Below, piece after piece: positions 33,417-40,938 of a stretch of 40,938 nucleotides of DNA. The DNA comes from Rubrivivax sp. GTDB taxonomy: Bacteria > Pseudomonadota > Gammaproteobacteria > Burkholderiales > Burkholderiaceae_C. Location: the NCBI GenBank assembly GCA_022842825.1, contig JALHOU010000003.1:1-40938 (forward strand), read 5' to 3'. The translations under genes were made by a program, and so were the position numbers. The notes below the pieces were generated by a model. It was not told the DNA's origin and did no database searches. It worked only from the letters and a program-made list of their open reading frames with translations. Position 1 is the stretch's first letter; each line of letters starts with the position of its first letter.

Positions 33417-33845
33417 ATGAAGACCTTCAGCGCCAAGCCGGCCGAAGTGAAGCATGATTGGTTTGTGCTTGATGCCACCGACAAGGTGCTCGGACGTGTC
33501 GCCAGCGAAGTGGCACTCCGTTTGCGCGGCAAGCACAAGGCCATCTACACGCCTCACGTCGATACCGGCGATTTCATCGTCATCGTCAACGCCGACAAGA
33601 TCCGCGTCACCGGGGCCAAGGCCACCGACAAGATCTACTACCGGCACAGTGGCTACCCCGGCGGCATCTACGCCACGTCCTTCAAGGACATGCAGGCCAA
33701 GCACCCCGGCCGCGCCCTGGAGAAGGCCGTCAAGGGCATGCTCCCCAAGGGCCCCCTGGGCTACGCGATGATCAAGAAGCTGAAGGTGTATGCCGGTGCA
33801 ACGCATCCGCACACCGCCCAGCAACCCAAGCCGCTGGCGATTTGA
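33417..33845 (+). CDS. rplM: 50S ribosomal protein L13
   Basis: The 142-residue product has the exact usual bacterial L13 length. It begins [20 protein letters not shown] and contains [26 protein letters not shown] and the [20 protein letters not shown] segment. L13 binds 23S rRNA early in large-subunit assembly. ATG 33417 was chosen by length and homology. rpsI follows after 8 nt as in most bacteria. Confidence 0.98.
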   Translation: MKTFSAKPAEVKHDWFVLDATDKVLGRVASEVALRLRGKHKAIYTPHVDTGDFIVIVNADKIRVTGAKATDKIYYRHSGYPGGIYATSFKDMQAKHPGRALEKAVKGMLPKGPLGYAMIKKLKVYAGATHPHTAQQPKPLAI

Positions 33846-33853
33846 GGTAAGCG

Positions 33854-34246
33854 ATGATCGGAATCTGGAACTACGGCACCGGCCGTCGCAAGTCGAGTGT
33901 CGCCCGCGTCTTCATGAAGAAGGGCGAGGGCAAGATCGTCGTCAACGGCAAGGCCATCGAGGCCTACTTCGGCCGGCAGACGTCGATCATGATCGTCAAG
34001 CAACCGCTGCTGCTCACGGGCAACGAGGCGGGCTTCGACATCAAGGTGAACGTGCACGGCGGCGGCGAAAGCGGCCAGGCCGGCGCGGTGCGCCTGGGCA
34101 TCACGCGCGCCCTCCTCGACTACGACGTGGCGTTGAAGCCCGACCTCTCGCGGGCCGGCTTCGTGACGCGCGACGCGCGCGAGGTCGAGCGCAAGAAGGT
34201 CGGCTTGCATGGCGCGCGACGCCGCAAGCAGTTCAGCAAGCGGTAA
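33854..34246 (+). CDS. rpsI: 30S ribosomal protein S9
   Basis: The 130-residue product opens [19 protein letters not shown], contains [19 protein letters not shown] and ends in the family's basic [17 protein letters not shown] tail that reaches the P-site tRNA. It is co-transcribed with rplM (8-nt gap). Confidence 0.98.
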   Translation: MIGIWNYGTGRRKSSVARVFMKKGEGKIVVNGKAIEAYFGRQTSIMIVKQPLLLTGNEAGFDIKVNVHGGGESGQAGAVRLGITRALLDYDVALKPDLSRAGFVTRDAREVERKKVGLHGARRRKQFSKR

Positions 34247-34249
34247 CGC

Positions 34250-34293
34250 CACCAGACCCGGCCCGCTGTATACAGACGGGTCCGAAACTGGTG
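34250..34293 (+). terminator. Nested inverted repeats just after rpsI
   Basis: CACCAG (34250-34255) pairs with CTGGTG (34288-34293), and inside it ACCCG (34256-34260) pairs with CGGGT (34277-34281). The loop contains the palindrome CTGTATACAG (34266-34275). The structure starts 4 nt after the rpsI stop. It lacks a T-tract, so it is either a weak terminator or a processing/stability element. A second small hairpin (CGGAGC 34302-34307 with GCTCCG 34315-34320) follows. Confidence 0.4.
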
Positions 34294-34340
34294 CGCGCGA
34301 GCGGAGCTTCTGGGGCTCCGCGGCCGGCCGCAAGTCCCCG

Positions 34341-35048
34341 ATGCGCTGGAAACTGCTCCGCCGCCGGCTCTCGATCGCTTCGCCGAGGGTCATGATCCGC
34401 AGCCATCTGCCATGGCCGCTGCGTTGGGCGGCGGCGGCAGTGATGCTGGGCTTCTCGGCGGCGATCGCGCTGTGGGCGTTCGAGTTCGGCCGCGAGATCG
34501 CCGGTCTGGACAGCGGCGCCAAGCAGGAGCTGGCCCGCCTGCGCGCCGAGATTGGCCGCCTCTCTGGCGAGAACGAGAAGGCGCTGTCCCTCTCGAACAC
34601 CGCCGAGAGCCTGCTGCGCACCGAGCGCGCCGCGCAGGAGCGGCTGGCCCAGCAGGTGCGCCAGCTCGAGTCCGAGCGTCAGCGGCTGCGCCAGGACCTC
34701 GGGTTCTTCGAGCGCCTCATGCCCGCCGAGGGTGAGGGCCTGCAGGTGCGCGGCCTGATGGCCGAACCCGGCGACCACGGGCAGTTGCGCTTCCAGATGC
34801 TGGTGATGCAACTCGGCCGAAACGTGGCCGAGTTCAACGGCCGCTACGAGTTGTTGCTGAGCGGCCAGCACGAAGGCAAGCCCTGGACGCTAGCATTGCC
34901 CGGCGGTGCCAGGCCCCTTACGCTCAAGCAGTACGTGCGTGTCGAAGGCTTGGTCGAACATCCACCCGGAGCGGTGATCAAGTCAGTGCAGGCCCGGGTC
35001 ATTGACGCCAAGGGGGCGGTGCGGGCCACGCAGACGCTGAAGATGTGA
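34341..35048 (+). CDS. DUF6776-type coiled-coil membrane protein
   Basis: The 235-residue protein begins with a basic segment (MRWKLLRRRLSIASPRVM), has one membrane helix (about residues 30-50), then a coiled coil rich in Glu/Arg/Leu (about 58-125), and a C-terminal beta-rich domain (QVRGLMAEPGDHGQLRFQMLVMQLGRN onward). This layout matches the DUF6776 protein found beside erpA and ribosomal genes in Burkholderiales. The role is unknown; a structural or envelope-linked function with the adjacent bactofilin is a reasonable guess. ATG 34341 is supported by the basic cytoplasmic start; ATG 34392 is an alternative. Confidence 0.75.
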   Translation: MRWKLLRRRLSIASPRVMIRSHLPWPLRWAAAAVMLGFSAAIALWAFEFGREIAGLDSGAKQELARLRAEIGRLSGENEKALSLSNTAESLLRTERAAQERLAQQVRQLESERQRLRQDLGFFERLMPAEGEGLQVRGLMAEPGDHGQLRFQMLVMQLGRNVAEFNGRYELLLSGQHEGKPWTLALPGGARPLTLKQYVRVEGLVEHPPGAVIKSVQARVIDAKGAVRATQTLKM

Positions 35049-35090
35049 GGCCCGTGGATCCGCGCTGAGCGGTGCGGACAGGAGAGCCAG

Positions 35091-35489
35091 ATGTTGCTAG
35101 GAAAGAAGAAGTCGCCGCCCATCCGCAGCCTGGTGGGCGAGGGCATGACGGTGCAGGGCACGGTGCGCTTCAGCGAGGGCCTGCGCATCGACGGTCGCGT
35201 CGAGGGCGATGTCATCGCCGAGGGCGACGGACACTCGATCCTCGTCATCAGCGAAAAAGCCCGGGTCGTGGGGAAGGTCATGGCCGCGCATGTGATCATC
35301 AACGGTGAGATCCAGGGTCCGATCGTCTGCAGCGACATGCTGGAGTTGCAGCCCAAGGCACGCGTTACCGGCGACATCCGCTACGATGTGCTCGAAATGC
35401 ATCCCGGCGCCTTGGTCGACGGCGAGTTGCGCAGCTTGAAAAGCGCCGACAAGCCGCAACTGAAGCTGGCCGCATCGAACGACGCCTGA
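35091..35489 (+). CDS. Bactofilin (polymer-forming cytoskeletal protein)
   Basis: The 132-residue protein has short flexible ends and a central right-handed beta-helix of repeating strands (VQGTVRFSEGLRIDGRVEGDV, ARVVGKVMAAHVIINGEIQGPI, ARVTGDIRYDVLEMHPGALVDGEL). Bactofilins polymerise without nucleotide and scaffold cell-wall enzymes such as M23 peptidases; one is encoded at 37147-38592. AGGAGAG upstream of ATG 35091 is a good ribosome site. Confidence 0.93.
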   Translation: MLLGKKKSPPIRSLVGEGMTVQGTVRFSEGLRIDGRVEGDVIAEGDGHSILVISEKARVVGKVMAAHVIINGEIQGPIVCSDMLELQPKARVTGDIRYDVLEMHPGALVDGELRSLKSADKPQLKLAASNDA

Positions 35490-35531
35490 AGCCCCTGCAA
35501 GAGACAACGCCCCCGCCGACCTGGAGCCGCC

Positions 35532-35906
35532 ATGAACGCCCTTGCCGAACCCCTGAGCCCCGCCACCGGCGAAATGCCCGGCCCGCTGGTGTTCACCGAC
35601 AGCGCGGCCTCGAAGGTCGCCGATCTGGTGGCCGAAGAGGGCAACCCCGACCTCAAGCTGCGCGTCTTCGTGCAGGGCGGCGGCTGCTCGGGCTTCCAGT
35701 ACGGCTTCACCTTCGACGAAGTCGCCAATGAAGACGACACGCAGATGCAAAAGAACGGCGTGACGCTGCTGATCGACGCGATGAGCCTGCAGTACCTGAT
35801 GGGCGCCGAGATCGACTACAAGGAAGACCTGCAAGGCGCGCAGTTCGTGATCAAGAATCCGAATGCCACCACCACCTGCGGTTGCGGGTCGTCTTTCTCG
35901 GCCTGA
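35532..35906 (+). CDS. erpA: Iron-sulfur cluster insertion protein ErpA
   Basis: The 124-residue A-type carrier has the three conserved cysteines: Cys 52 in [11 protein letters not shown] and Cys 116 and 118 in [11 protein letters not shown]. The length and C-terminus match ErpA rather than IscA. It delivers Fe-S clusters to targets such as IspG. A clear intrinsic terminator follows at 35929. Confidence 0.96.
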   Translation: MNALAEPLSPATGEMPGPLVFTDSAASKVADLVAEEGNPDLKLRVFVQGGGCSGFQYGFTFDEVANEDDTQMQKNGVTLLIDAMSLQYLMGAEIDYKEDLQGAQFVIKNPNATTTCGCGSSFSA

Positions 35907-35928
35907 TCCGAGCCTCATCCGCCAGTCG

Positions 35929-35958
35929 AACGGCGCCGCGAGGCACCGTTTTCCTTTG
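35929..35958 (+). terminator. Rho-independent terminator of erpA
   Basis: AACGGCGCC (35929-35937) pairs with GGCACCGTT (35942-35950), nine positions with one mismatch, around a GCGA tetraloop. It runs straight into TTTTCCTTT. It lies 23 nt after the erpA stop and is the best intrinsic terminator in the window. Confidence 0.72.
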
Positions 35959-35975
35959 GGGGCCCCTGCGGCCGC

Positions 35976-37115
35976 TCAGGCCGGGTACAGCGCGCCCAGC
36001 CGGCGCGGTCCTGCGGCCCCGGTGACGCCGGGCAGGTTGCCTGCACGGTGCACGCCGAAGGCACGTGCCAGCCAGGCGAAGGCCAGCGCCTCGACATGAT
36101 CCGGCTCGATGCCCAGTGCCGCCGTGCTGGCGACATCGACCCCAGGCCTGGTCAGCGCCGCCAGACGGCGCATCAGGTGCGCGTTCATGGCGCCGCCGCC
36201 GCAGACTCGCAAGTGGCGCAACTGGGGCCCATGGCGCGCCAGCGCTTCGCAGGCCGCAGTGGCGGTGAGCTCGGCGAGCGTCGTCATCACGTCTTCGGGG
36301 GCGACCGGGGCGCCGTCCGCAGCCGTGCCGGTCGCGGCAGCGAGGCGCGCGTCGAGCCACTGCGCGTCGAACAGGTCGCGCCCGGTGCTCTTGGGCGGTT
36401 CGAGGTCGAAGAAGGGCTCTTGCAGGCAGGCCCGCAGCAGCGCCTCGTGCACCCGGCCCGTGGCGGCAATCTGTCCGTCGGGGTCGAAGCGGCGTCCGGT
36501 GCAGCGCTCGCACCACAAGTCCATGAGAAGGTTGCCCGGACCGCAGTCGAACCCGCGCACGGGACCCGAGGCCGGCAGCAGCGTGAGGTTGGCGATGCCG
36601 CCGACGTTCAGCACGGCCACTCCGCCGGCCGTGCCACCGAAGACCTCGGCGTGAAAGGCGGGCACAAGCGGTGCGCCCTGGCCGCCCGCGGCCACATCGC
36701 GAGAACGGAAGTCGCAGACGACATCGATGCCCGTGCATTCGGCAAGCAAGGCGCCGTTCAACAGCTGCGTCGTGTAGCCGGTGCCGTCGAATTCGCCGGG
36801 CCGATGGCGCACGGTCTGCCCATGCGCGCCGATGGCCCGCACCTGCGGCGGCGCAACGCCGGCCCGGTCGAGCAGGGCGCGCGTGGCATCGGCGTACAGG
36901 CGGGCCAGTGCGTTGGCGGCCAGGGCCATGCGGTGGAGTTCGCCGGGCCCTTCGCTGTTCAGGCGCAGCAGCGCGTCGCGTTGCGCCGCGGGCATCGGCA
37001 GGTGCACGAAGGCGCGCTCGACGGGCCGTGTGCCGTCGCCGGCGGCCCAGTCGGCCAGCACGGCATCGACACCGTCGAGGGACGTGCCCGACATCAGCCC
37101 GACGAACAGCGTCAT
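35976..37115 (-). CDS. anmK: Anhydro-N-acetylmuramic acid kinase
   Basis: The 379-residue protein has the AnmK signature GLMSGTSLDGVDAVL at residues 5-19, AIGAHGQTVRHRP, VCDFRSRDVAAGGQGAPLVP, LNVGGIANLT and FDCGPGNLLMD. It phosphorylates and opens 1,6-anhydro-MurNAc to MurNAc-6-phosphate in peptidoglycan recycling. ATG 37115 gives the canonical start; the longer in-frame extension overlaps the M23 gene. It is 31 nt downstream of the M23 peptidase in the same direction, forming a cell-wall operon. Confidence 0.97.
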   Translation of the reverse strand: MTLFVGLMSGTSLDGVDAVLADWAAGDGTRPVERAFVHLPMPAAQRDALLRLNSEGPGELHRMALAANALARLYADATRALLDRAGVAPPQVRAIGAHGQTVRHRPGEFDGTGYTTQLLNGALLAECTGIDVVCDFRSRDVAAGGQGAPLVPAFHAEVFGGTAGGVAVLNVGGIANLTLLPASGPVRGFDCGPGNLLMDLWCERCTGRRFDPDGQIAATGRVHEALLRACLQEPFFDLEPPKSTGRDLFDAQWLDARLAAATGTAADGAPVAPEDVMTTLAELTATAACEALARHGPQLRHLRVCGGGAMNAHLMRRLAALTRPGVDVASTAALGIEPDHVEALAFAWLARAFGVHRAGNLPGVTGAAGPRRLGALYPA

Positions 37116-37146
37116 CGGCAGCCTGAGGCGTCCGTTTCGCGAGGGC

Positions 37147-38592
37147 TCATCGCCCGCTCGCGGCCGGCGCTTCGAGCAGCGATGCCGCCAGCGCCAACTG
37201 GCCGAGCGTGCGCTGGCGGTGCACCGCAAACGGCACCAGCGCCTCCGTCGGCAAGGCCAGCACGTCGGCGTTGCGGGCGATCGTTGCCGGGTCCTGATGC
37301 GTTCCCAACACACGAAACTCGAAGTGCAGATGGGGCCCGGTGGCCCAGCCGGTGGCGCCCACCGCACCCAGCGTCTGACCCTGGACGATGCGCTCGCCAC
37401 GCTGCACGTCGATGCGGCTGAGGTGCGCATAGAGCGTGACGCGGCCGTTGCCGTGCGCCACGGTCACCGTTTCGCCATAGCCGCTCATCCAGCCGGCGCT
37501 CTCCACGGTGCCGTCGCCTACCGCGCGCACAGGGGTGCCGGCCGGCGCCGCGTAGTCGATGCCGAGATGGGCACGCCAGCCCTGGCCGAAGGGGTCGCGG
37601 CGCATCGCAAAACCCGAGGTCACGCGGGAGAACTCGAGCGGGCTGGCAAGGAAGGCGCGGCGCCGGCTCGTGCCGTCCGTGCCGTAGTAGCCGCCGCGTG
37701 CGCCGGTGTCATCGGTCGGGTCGGCGAACCAGATTGCCCGATGCGAGCGGCCGGCATTGACGAACTCGGCTGCCAGCACCCGGCCCGTGCCTTCATTCCA
37801 CGGCACCGGCTCGCCGTCGGCGCTCAGGCCCTCGTAGACGACGACGAAGCGGTCACCGCGGCGCAACTCGCGGTGGAAGTCGACATCCGCCGAGAAGATC
37901 TCGGCCAGCTGCACCGCCACCGCATCGGGCACCTGGGCGGCGTCGGTGGCCGCGAAGAGCGAAGTGCGGATGGTGCCGGCCGCCAGGCGCAGGTGCGTGC
38001 CGAACGCCACCTCTTCGGTGTGCATGTGCCAAGGCCCGGCCTCGTCGCGGCGCAGGACGAAGCGGTTGAAGTGCGTGCTGCGGCGCGCGTGGTCCTCCAC
38101 CGGATGGCGTGCCGTGAGCTCGAGCAGCCGGCCTGAGGCGTTGGTGCGCGCGCGCAGCAAGCGGCCGGCGCGGCCGCCAAGCGCGCGTCGGGCGGTGGCG
38201 TCGCCGCGCAGGAAGCTCGCGGCCTCGGCGTCGCTCACGCCCAGACGGACCAGCAGCGCGTCGAGGCTGTCGGCGCTGCGCGAGACCGTGCCGCGCGACA
38301 GTTCCAGGTCCTGCTCGGCCAGCGCCGGCAACTGCGGCGCCAGCGCCGGCAGCGGCAGCGGCTCACTGACCGTTGCCCGCGGCAGGTCGGCCGCGTCGGG
38401 TGCCAGCGAGGAGATGGCCGTCAGCGGCGCCAGCGCAAGTGCCGTGATGCCGAAGCCCGCCAGTCCCGCCGTCGCCAGCATGGCCAGCCCCCGTCGATGC
38501 GCGCCGGCCCATTGGCGCACGCCGTCGCGCAGCCGAGCGCCGCGATGGCTCGCGCACTGCGTGTCGGGGCGGCGGACGGGTGAGCTGGGCAT
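37147..38592 (-). CDS. M23-family peptidoglycan endopeptidase (MepM-like)
   Basis: The 481-residue protein has an N-terminal membrane anchor or uncleaved signal (about residues 36-60), a central region resembling MepM/OapA (about 100-310, with RRGDRFVVVYEGLSADGE) and a C-terminal M23 zinc peptidase domain. The metal motif HLGIDYAAP (His 342, Asp 346) and the second motif HLHFE (421-425) are intact, so it should be active. Expected action is cleavage of D,D cross-links in the periplasm during growth. It is the first gene of the leftward M23-anmK operon and diverges from tyrS. Confidence 0.93.
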   Translation of the reverse strand: MPSSPVRRPDTQCASHRGARLRDGVRQWAGAHRRGLAMLATAGLAGFGITALALAPLTAISSLAPDAADLPRATVSEPLPLPALAPQLPALAEQDLELSRGTVSRSADSLDALLVRLGVSDAEAASFLRGDATARRALGGRAGRLLRARTNASGRLLELTARHPVEDHARRSTHFNRFVLRRDEAGPWHMHTEEVAFGTHLRLAAGTIRTSLFAATDAAQVPDAVAVQLAEIFSADVDFHRELRRGDRFVVVYEGLSADGEPVPWNEGTGRVLAAEFVNAGRSHRAIWFADPTDDTGARGGYYGTDGTSRRRAFLASPLEFSRVTSGFAMRRDPFGQGWRAHLGIDYAAPAGTPVRAVGDGTVESAGWMSGYGETVTVAHGNGRVTLYAHLSRIDVQRGERIVQGQTLGAVGATGWATGPHLHFEFRVLGTHQDPATIARNADVLALPTEALVPFAVHRQRTLGQLALAASLLEAPAASGR

Positions 38593-38772
38593 GGCGGGGT
38601 GCCTCGACGATGTCGCCCACTAGAATGCGCGCCCTCGTCTCGAGGTGATGGGCTGCCCCCGTCGAGGGCGTGCGCAGTATGCCAGTGGCTTCGTGCCCCC
38701 CCGCCGCACCCGCACCATCCCGATCCGCGCCGCCGCTCCACCCCGCCACCGCCCCCAGCGCTTGCCGCCACC
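38593..38772. other. Divergent promoter region and tyrS leader
   Basis: This 180-bp gap lies between the M23 gene and tyrS. A TAGAAT (38621-38626) could be a rightward -10 but lacks a good -35. GCCCTCG (38631-38637) pairs perfectly with CGAGGGC (38663-38669) in the following leader. Most of the remainder is C-rich and unstructured. No T-box is evident. Confidence 0.4.
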
Positions 38773-40011
38773 ATGACCGCCGCCACGCCGCCCGCCGCCC
38801 ACCCCGTCACCGACCGCGTGCGCGAGGCGTTGGCCATCTCCCTTCGCGGCTGCGAAGAGCTGCTGCCGCAGGAAGACTGGCTCAGGAAGCTGGCGCGCAG
38901 CGAAGCAACGGGCCAGCCGCTGCGCATCAAGTTCGGCATGGACCCCACGGCGCCCGACCTGCACCTGGGCCACACCGTGGTGCTCAACAAGATGCGCCAG
39001 CTGCAGGACCTCGGCCACACCGTGATCCCGCTCATCGGCGACTTCACGACGCTGATCGGCGACCCCTCCGGCCGCAACAGCACGCGCCCGCCGCTCACGC
39101 GCGAGCAGATCGAGGCCAACGCCAAGACCTACTTCGACCAGGTGCGCCTGGTCATCGACATCGACCGCGCCGAGGTGCGCTGGAACAGCGAGTGGAGCGA
39201 CCCCCTCGGCGCGCGCGGCATGATCCAGCTGGCCGCCCGCTACACCCTGGCGCGCATGATGGAGCGCGACGACTTCACCAGGCGCTATGCGTCGGGCACG
39301 CCGATCTCGGTGCACGAGTTGCTCTACCCGCTGATGCAGGGCTACGACAGCGTGGCGCTGAAGAGCGACCTCGAGCTCGGCGGCACCGACCAGAAGTTCA
39401 ACCTGCTCGTCGGCCGCGTGCTGCAGCAGGAATACGGCCAGGAGCCGCAGTGCATCCTGACCATGCCCTTGCTCGAGGGCACCGACGGTGTCGAGAAGAT
39501 GAGCAAGAGCAAGAACAACTACATCGGCATCACCGAGGATGCGAACACGATGTTCGCGAAGACGCTCTCGATCAGAGACGAGCAGATGTGGCGCTGGTAC
39601 ACGCTGCTGAGTTTCCGCCCCGAGGCCGAGATCACCCGCCTGAAGGCCGAGGTGGCGGGCGGCCGCAACCCGAAGGACGCCAAGGTGCAGCTCGCCAAGG
39701 AGATCACCGCGCGCTTCCACTCGCAGGCGGCGGCCGAAGCGGCTGAAGAGGACTTCCAGCGCCGCGCCGCCGGCGGCGTGCCCGACGACATCGTGCAGAT
39801 CGAGCTCGCCGGCGCGCCGTTGCCCATCGGCTCGCTGCTCAAGCAGGCCGGTCTCGTGCCGAGCACGAGCGAGGGCCTGCGCATGGTGGAGCAGGGCGGC
39901 GTGCGCATCGACGGCGCGGTGGTCAGCGACAAGGCCCTCAAGGTGGCCGCCGGCACGTGCGTCGTGCAGGTGGGCAAGCGCAAGTTCGCGCGCGTCACGC
40001 TCACCGCGTAG
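38773..40011 (+). CDS. tyrS: Tyrosyl-tRNA synthetase
   Basis: The 412-residue class I synthetase has the HIGH-type motif HLGH (64-67, in DPTAPDLHLGHTVVLNK), GDPSGRN, the tyrosine pocket region LYPLMQGYDSVAL, LGGTDQKFN and KMSKS (242-246). A C-terminal S4 RNA-binding domain follows (about 340-410, IGSLLKQAGLVPSTSEGLRMVEQGGVRIDG). This is the TyrS/TyrZ longer-insert type common in proteobacteria. ATG 38773 fits family length. Confidence 0.97.
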   Translation: MTAATPPAAHPVTDRVREALAISLRGCEELLPQEDWLRKLARSEATGQPLRIKFGMDPTAPDLHLGHTVVLNKMRQLQDLGHTVIPLIGDFTTLIGDPSGRNSTRPPLTREQIEANAKTYFDQVRLVIDIDRAEVRWNSEWSDPLGARGMIQLAARYTLARMMERDDFTRRYASGTPISVHELLYPLMQGYDSVALKSDLELGGTDQKFNLLVGRVLQQEYGQEPQCILTMPLLEGTDGVEKMSKSKNNYIGITEDANTMFAKTLSIRDEQMWRWYTLLSFRPEAEITRLKAEVAGGRNPKDAKVQLAKEITARFHSQAAAEAAEEDFQRRAAGGVPDDIVQIELAGAPLPIGSLLKQAGLVPSTSEGLRMVEQGGVRIDGAVVSDKALKVAAGTCVVQVGKRKFARVTLTA

Positions 40012-40054
40012 CGGCGCCGCCCGAGCCTGGGCCGAGCGGCGCGCCTCACCCACG

Positions 40055-40938
40055 ATGAAGGTCGCCTCGTACCTGAAGCTCAGCATCGCGGTGGCCGTGG
40101 CCACCATCGCGCTGAAGACGGGCGCGTGGTGGGTGAGCAGCAGCGTCAGCCTGCTGTCCGACGCGCTGGAGTCGCTCGTCAACCTGGCCGGCGCCATGTT
40201 CGCGCTGATGATGGTCACCTGGGCCGCGACGCCACCCGACGACGAACACCCCTACGGCCACCATAAGGCCGAATACTTCTCCAGCGGCTTCGAGGGCGTG
40301 CTCATCTTCGTCGCCGCGCTCGCCATCATCTGGGCGGCGGTGCAGCGTCTCATCACACCGCAGCCGCTCGAGCAGCTGGGCTGGGGCCTCGCGCTCTCGG
40401 CCGTCAGCACCGCGCTCAACGGCGCGCTCGCGTGGTCGATGCTGAAGAAGGCGCGCGAGGTGCGCTCCATGGCCCTCGAAGGCGATGCGCGCCACCTCTT
40501 CACCGACGTCTGGACCTCGATCGGCGTGGTCGGTGGCCTGCTGATGGTGATGGCCACCGGCTGGCATTGGCTCGACCCGCTGATCGCCATCGCCGTGGCG
40601 CTGAACATCCTGCGCGAGGGCGCCTCGCTCGTGAAGCGCTCGGCCGACGGCCTGATGGACCGTGCGCTCGAGTCCGCGGCGCAGGCCGAGATCGCCAAGG
40701 TGCTGGAGGGCTTTGCGCACCACGCCATACGCTTCGATCACGTCGTCACCCGCCGCGCCGGGCAGCGCCGTTTCGTCGACCTGCACATGCACATGCCGGC
40801 CGCCTGGACGCTGGGCCGGGCCGCGGCGGTTCGCGGCTCGGTCGAGCAGGCCTTGATGAGCGCGGTGCCTGGGCTGCGCGCCACGATCCAGCTGCTGCCG
40901 CTGGACGTGGAGGCGCACTTTGGCGACAGCAAGGATCC
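40055..40938 (+). CDS. Cation diffusion facilitator family transporter, partial
   Basis: The frame is open from ATG 40055 to the window end (294 codons), so the C-terminus is missing. The N-terminal membrane domain shows SVSLLSDALESLVNL (helix 2, with the metal-site Asp), HPYGHHKAEYFSSGFEG and the helix 5 metal site ARHLFTDVWTS (HxxxD). A cytoplasmic ferredoxin-like domain begins near residue 205 (IRFDHVVTRRAGQRRFVDLHMHMP). CDF proteins export Zn, Co, Fe or Mn in exchange for protons. The gene is 43 nt after tyrS and may be co-transcribed. Confidence 0.92.
   Translation, partial: MKVASYLKLSIAVAVATIALKTGAWWVSSSVSLLSDALESLVNLAGAMFALMMVTWAATPPDDEHPYGHHKAEYFSSGFEGVLIFVAALAIIWAAVQRLITPQPLEQLGWGLALSAVSTALNGALAWSMLKKAREVRSMALEGDARHLFTDVWTSIGVVGGLLMVMATGWHWLDPLIAIAVALNILREGASLVKRSADGLMDRALESAAQAEIAKVLEGFAHHAIRFDHVVTRRAGQRRFVDLHMHMPAAWTLGRAAAVRGSVEQALMSAVPGLRATIQLLPLDVEAHFGDSKD

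Noticed and set aside
40933-40938. GGATCC (BamHI site) as the last six bases, suggesting a cloned insert end
   Set aside because: The other end is not a matching site and the open frame continues to the edge; a window or contig cut by chance is as likely.
1-40938. CRISPR arrays, tRNA or rRNA genes, insertion sequences, phage genes
   Set aside because: No regularly spaced repeats, cloverleaf or rRNA-like sequence, transposase or integrase motifs were recognised on either strand.

Overview
The window is very GC-rich, about two-thirds to 70 percent by eye, and densely coding on both strands. It looks like chromosome from a betaproteobacterium of the order Burkholderiales, close to Comamonadaceae or Rubrivivax/Leptothrix-type genera. 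The evidence is the core block rplM, rpsI, DUF6776-type protein, bactofilin, erpA, anmK, M23 peptidase, tyrS, together with many Bug-type, TRAP and Liv-type solute-binding proteins and IclR/LysR/GntR regulators next to small catabolic operons. I saw no rRNA, tRNA, CRISPR array, insertion sequence or phage gene.

From 1 to 29.1 kb the window is accessory catabolism in four regulator-led modules. (a) 1-2131: a truncated thiamine-pyrophosphate enzyme diverges from a LysR regulator, followed by a RidA-like protein. (b) 2133-6651: an IclR regulator diverges from a cupin, alpha/beta hydrolase, Bug solute-binding protein, SDR and VOC protein, with an inverted-repeat operator between the two arms. (c) 6728-19624: a second IclR gene has its promoter and a 27-bp palindrome placed over its start codon. 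It heads a 12.8-kb co-directional run: sphingosine-1-phosphate-lyase-like PLP enzyme, hydantoinase/oxoprolinase A and B, TRAP transporter (P, Q, M), taurine-type ABC importer (binding protein, ATPase, permease) and a second PLP enzyme. Many of its junctions overlap or nearly touch. (d) 20792-29138: a GntR regulator and an SDR diverge from a branched-chain-type ABC importer in which LivM, LivG and LivF are fused into one 840-residue polypeptide. This is followed by a lambda-crystallin-type 3-hydroxyacid dehydrogenase and a beta-keto acid cleavage enzyme. Together these suggest uptake of a 3-hydroxy acid, oxidation to a beta-keto acid and CoA-dependent cleavage. Between (c) and (d) lie a secreted cupin and the remnant of a class III ring-cleavage dioxygenase.

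From 29.2 kb onward the content is core genome: htpG behind a heat-shock-type promoter, a SrkA-like kinase with a DUF2726-type membrane protein, ribosomal proteins L13 and S9, a coiled-coil membrane protein, bactofilin, the iron-sulfur carrier ErpA with a clear intrinsic terminator, anhydromuramate kinase AnmK and an M23 peptidase (cell-wall recycling and remodelling), tyrosyl-tRNA synthetase, and the start of a cation diffusion facilitator cut by the window end.

The best candidates for undescribed biology are the paired PLP-enzyme / hydantoinase / two-transporter operon (c) with its start-codon palindrome, the triple Liv fusion with its 3-hydroxyacid pathway (d), and a 10-codon arginine-rich mini-cistron linking the ABC ATPase and permease genes. 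All functional assignments come from reading motifs by eye; no database search was run.
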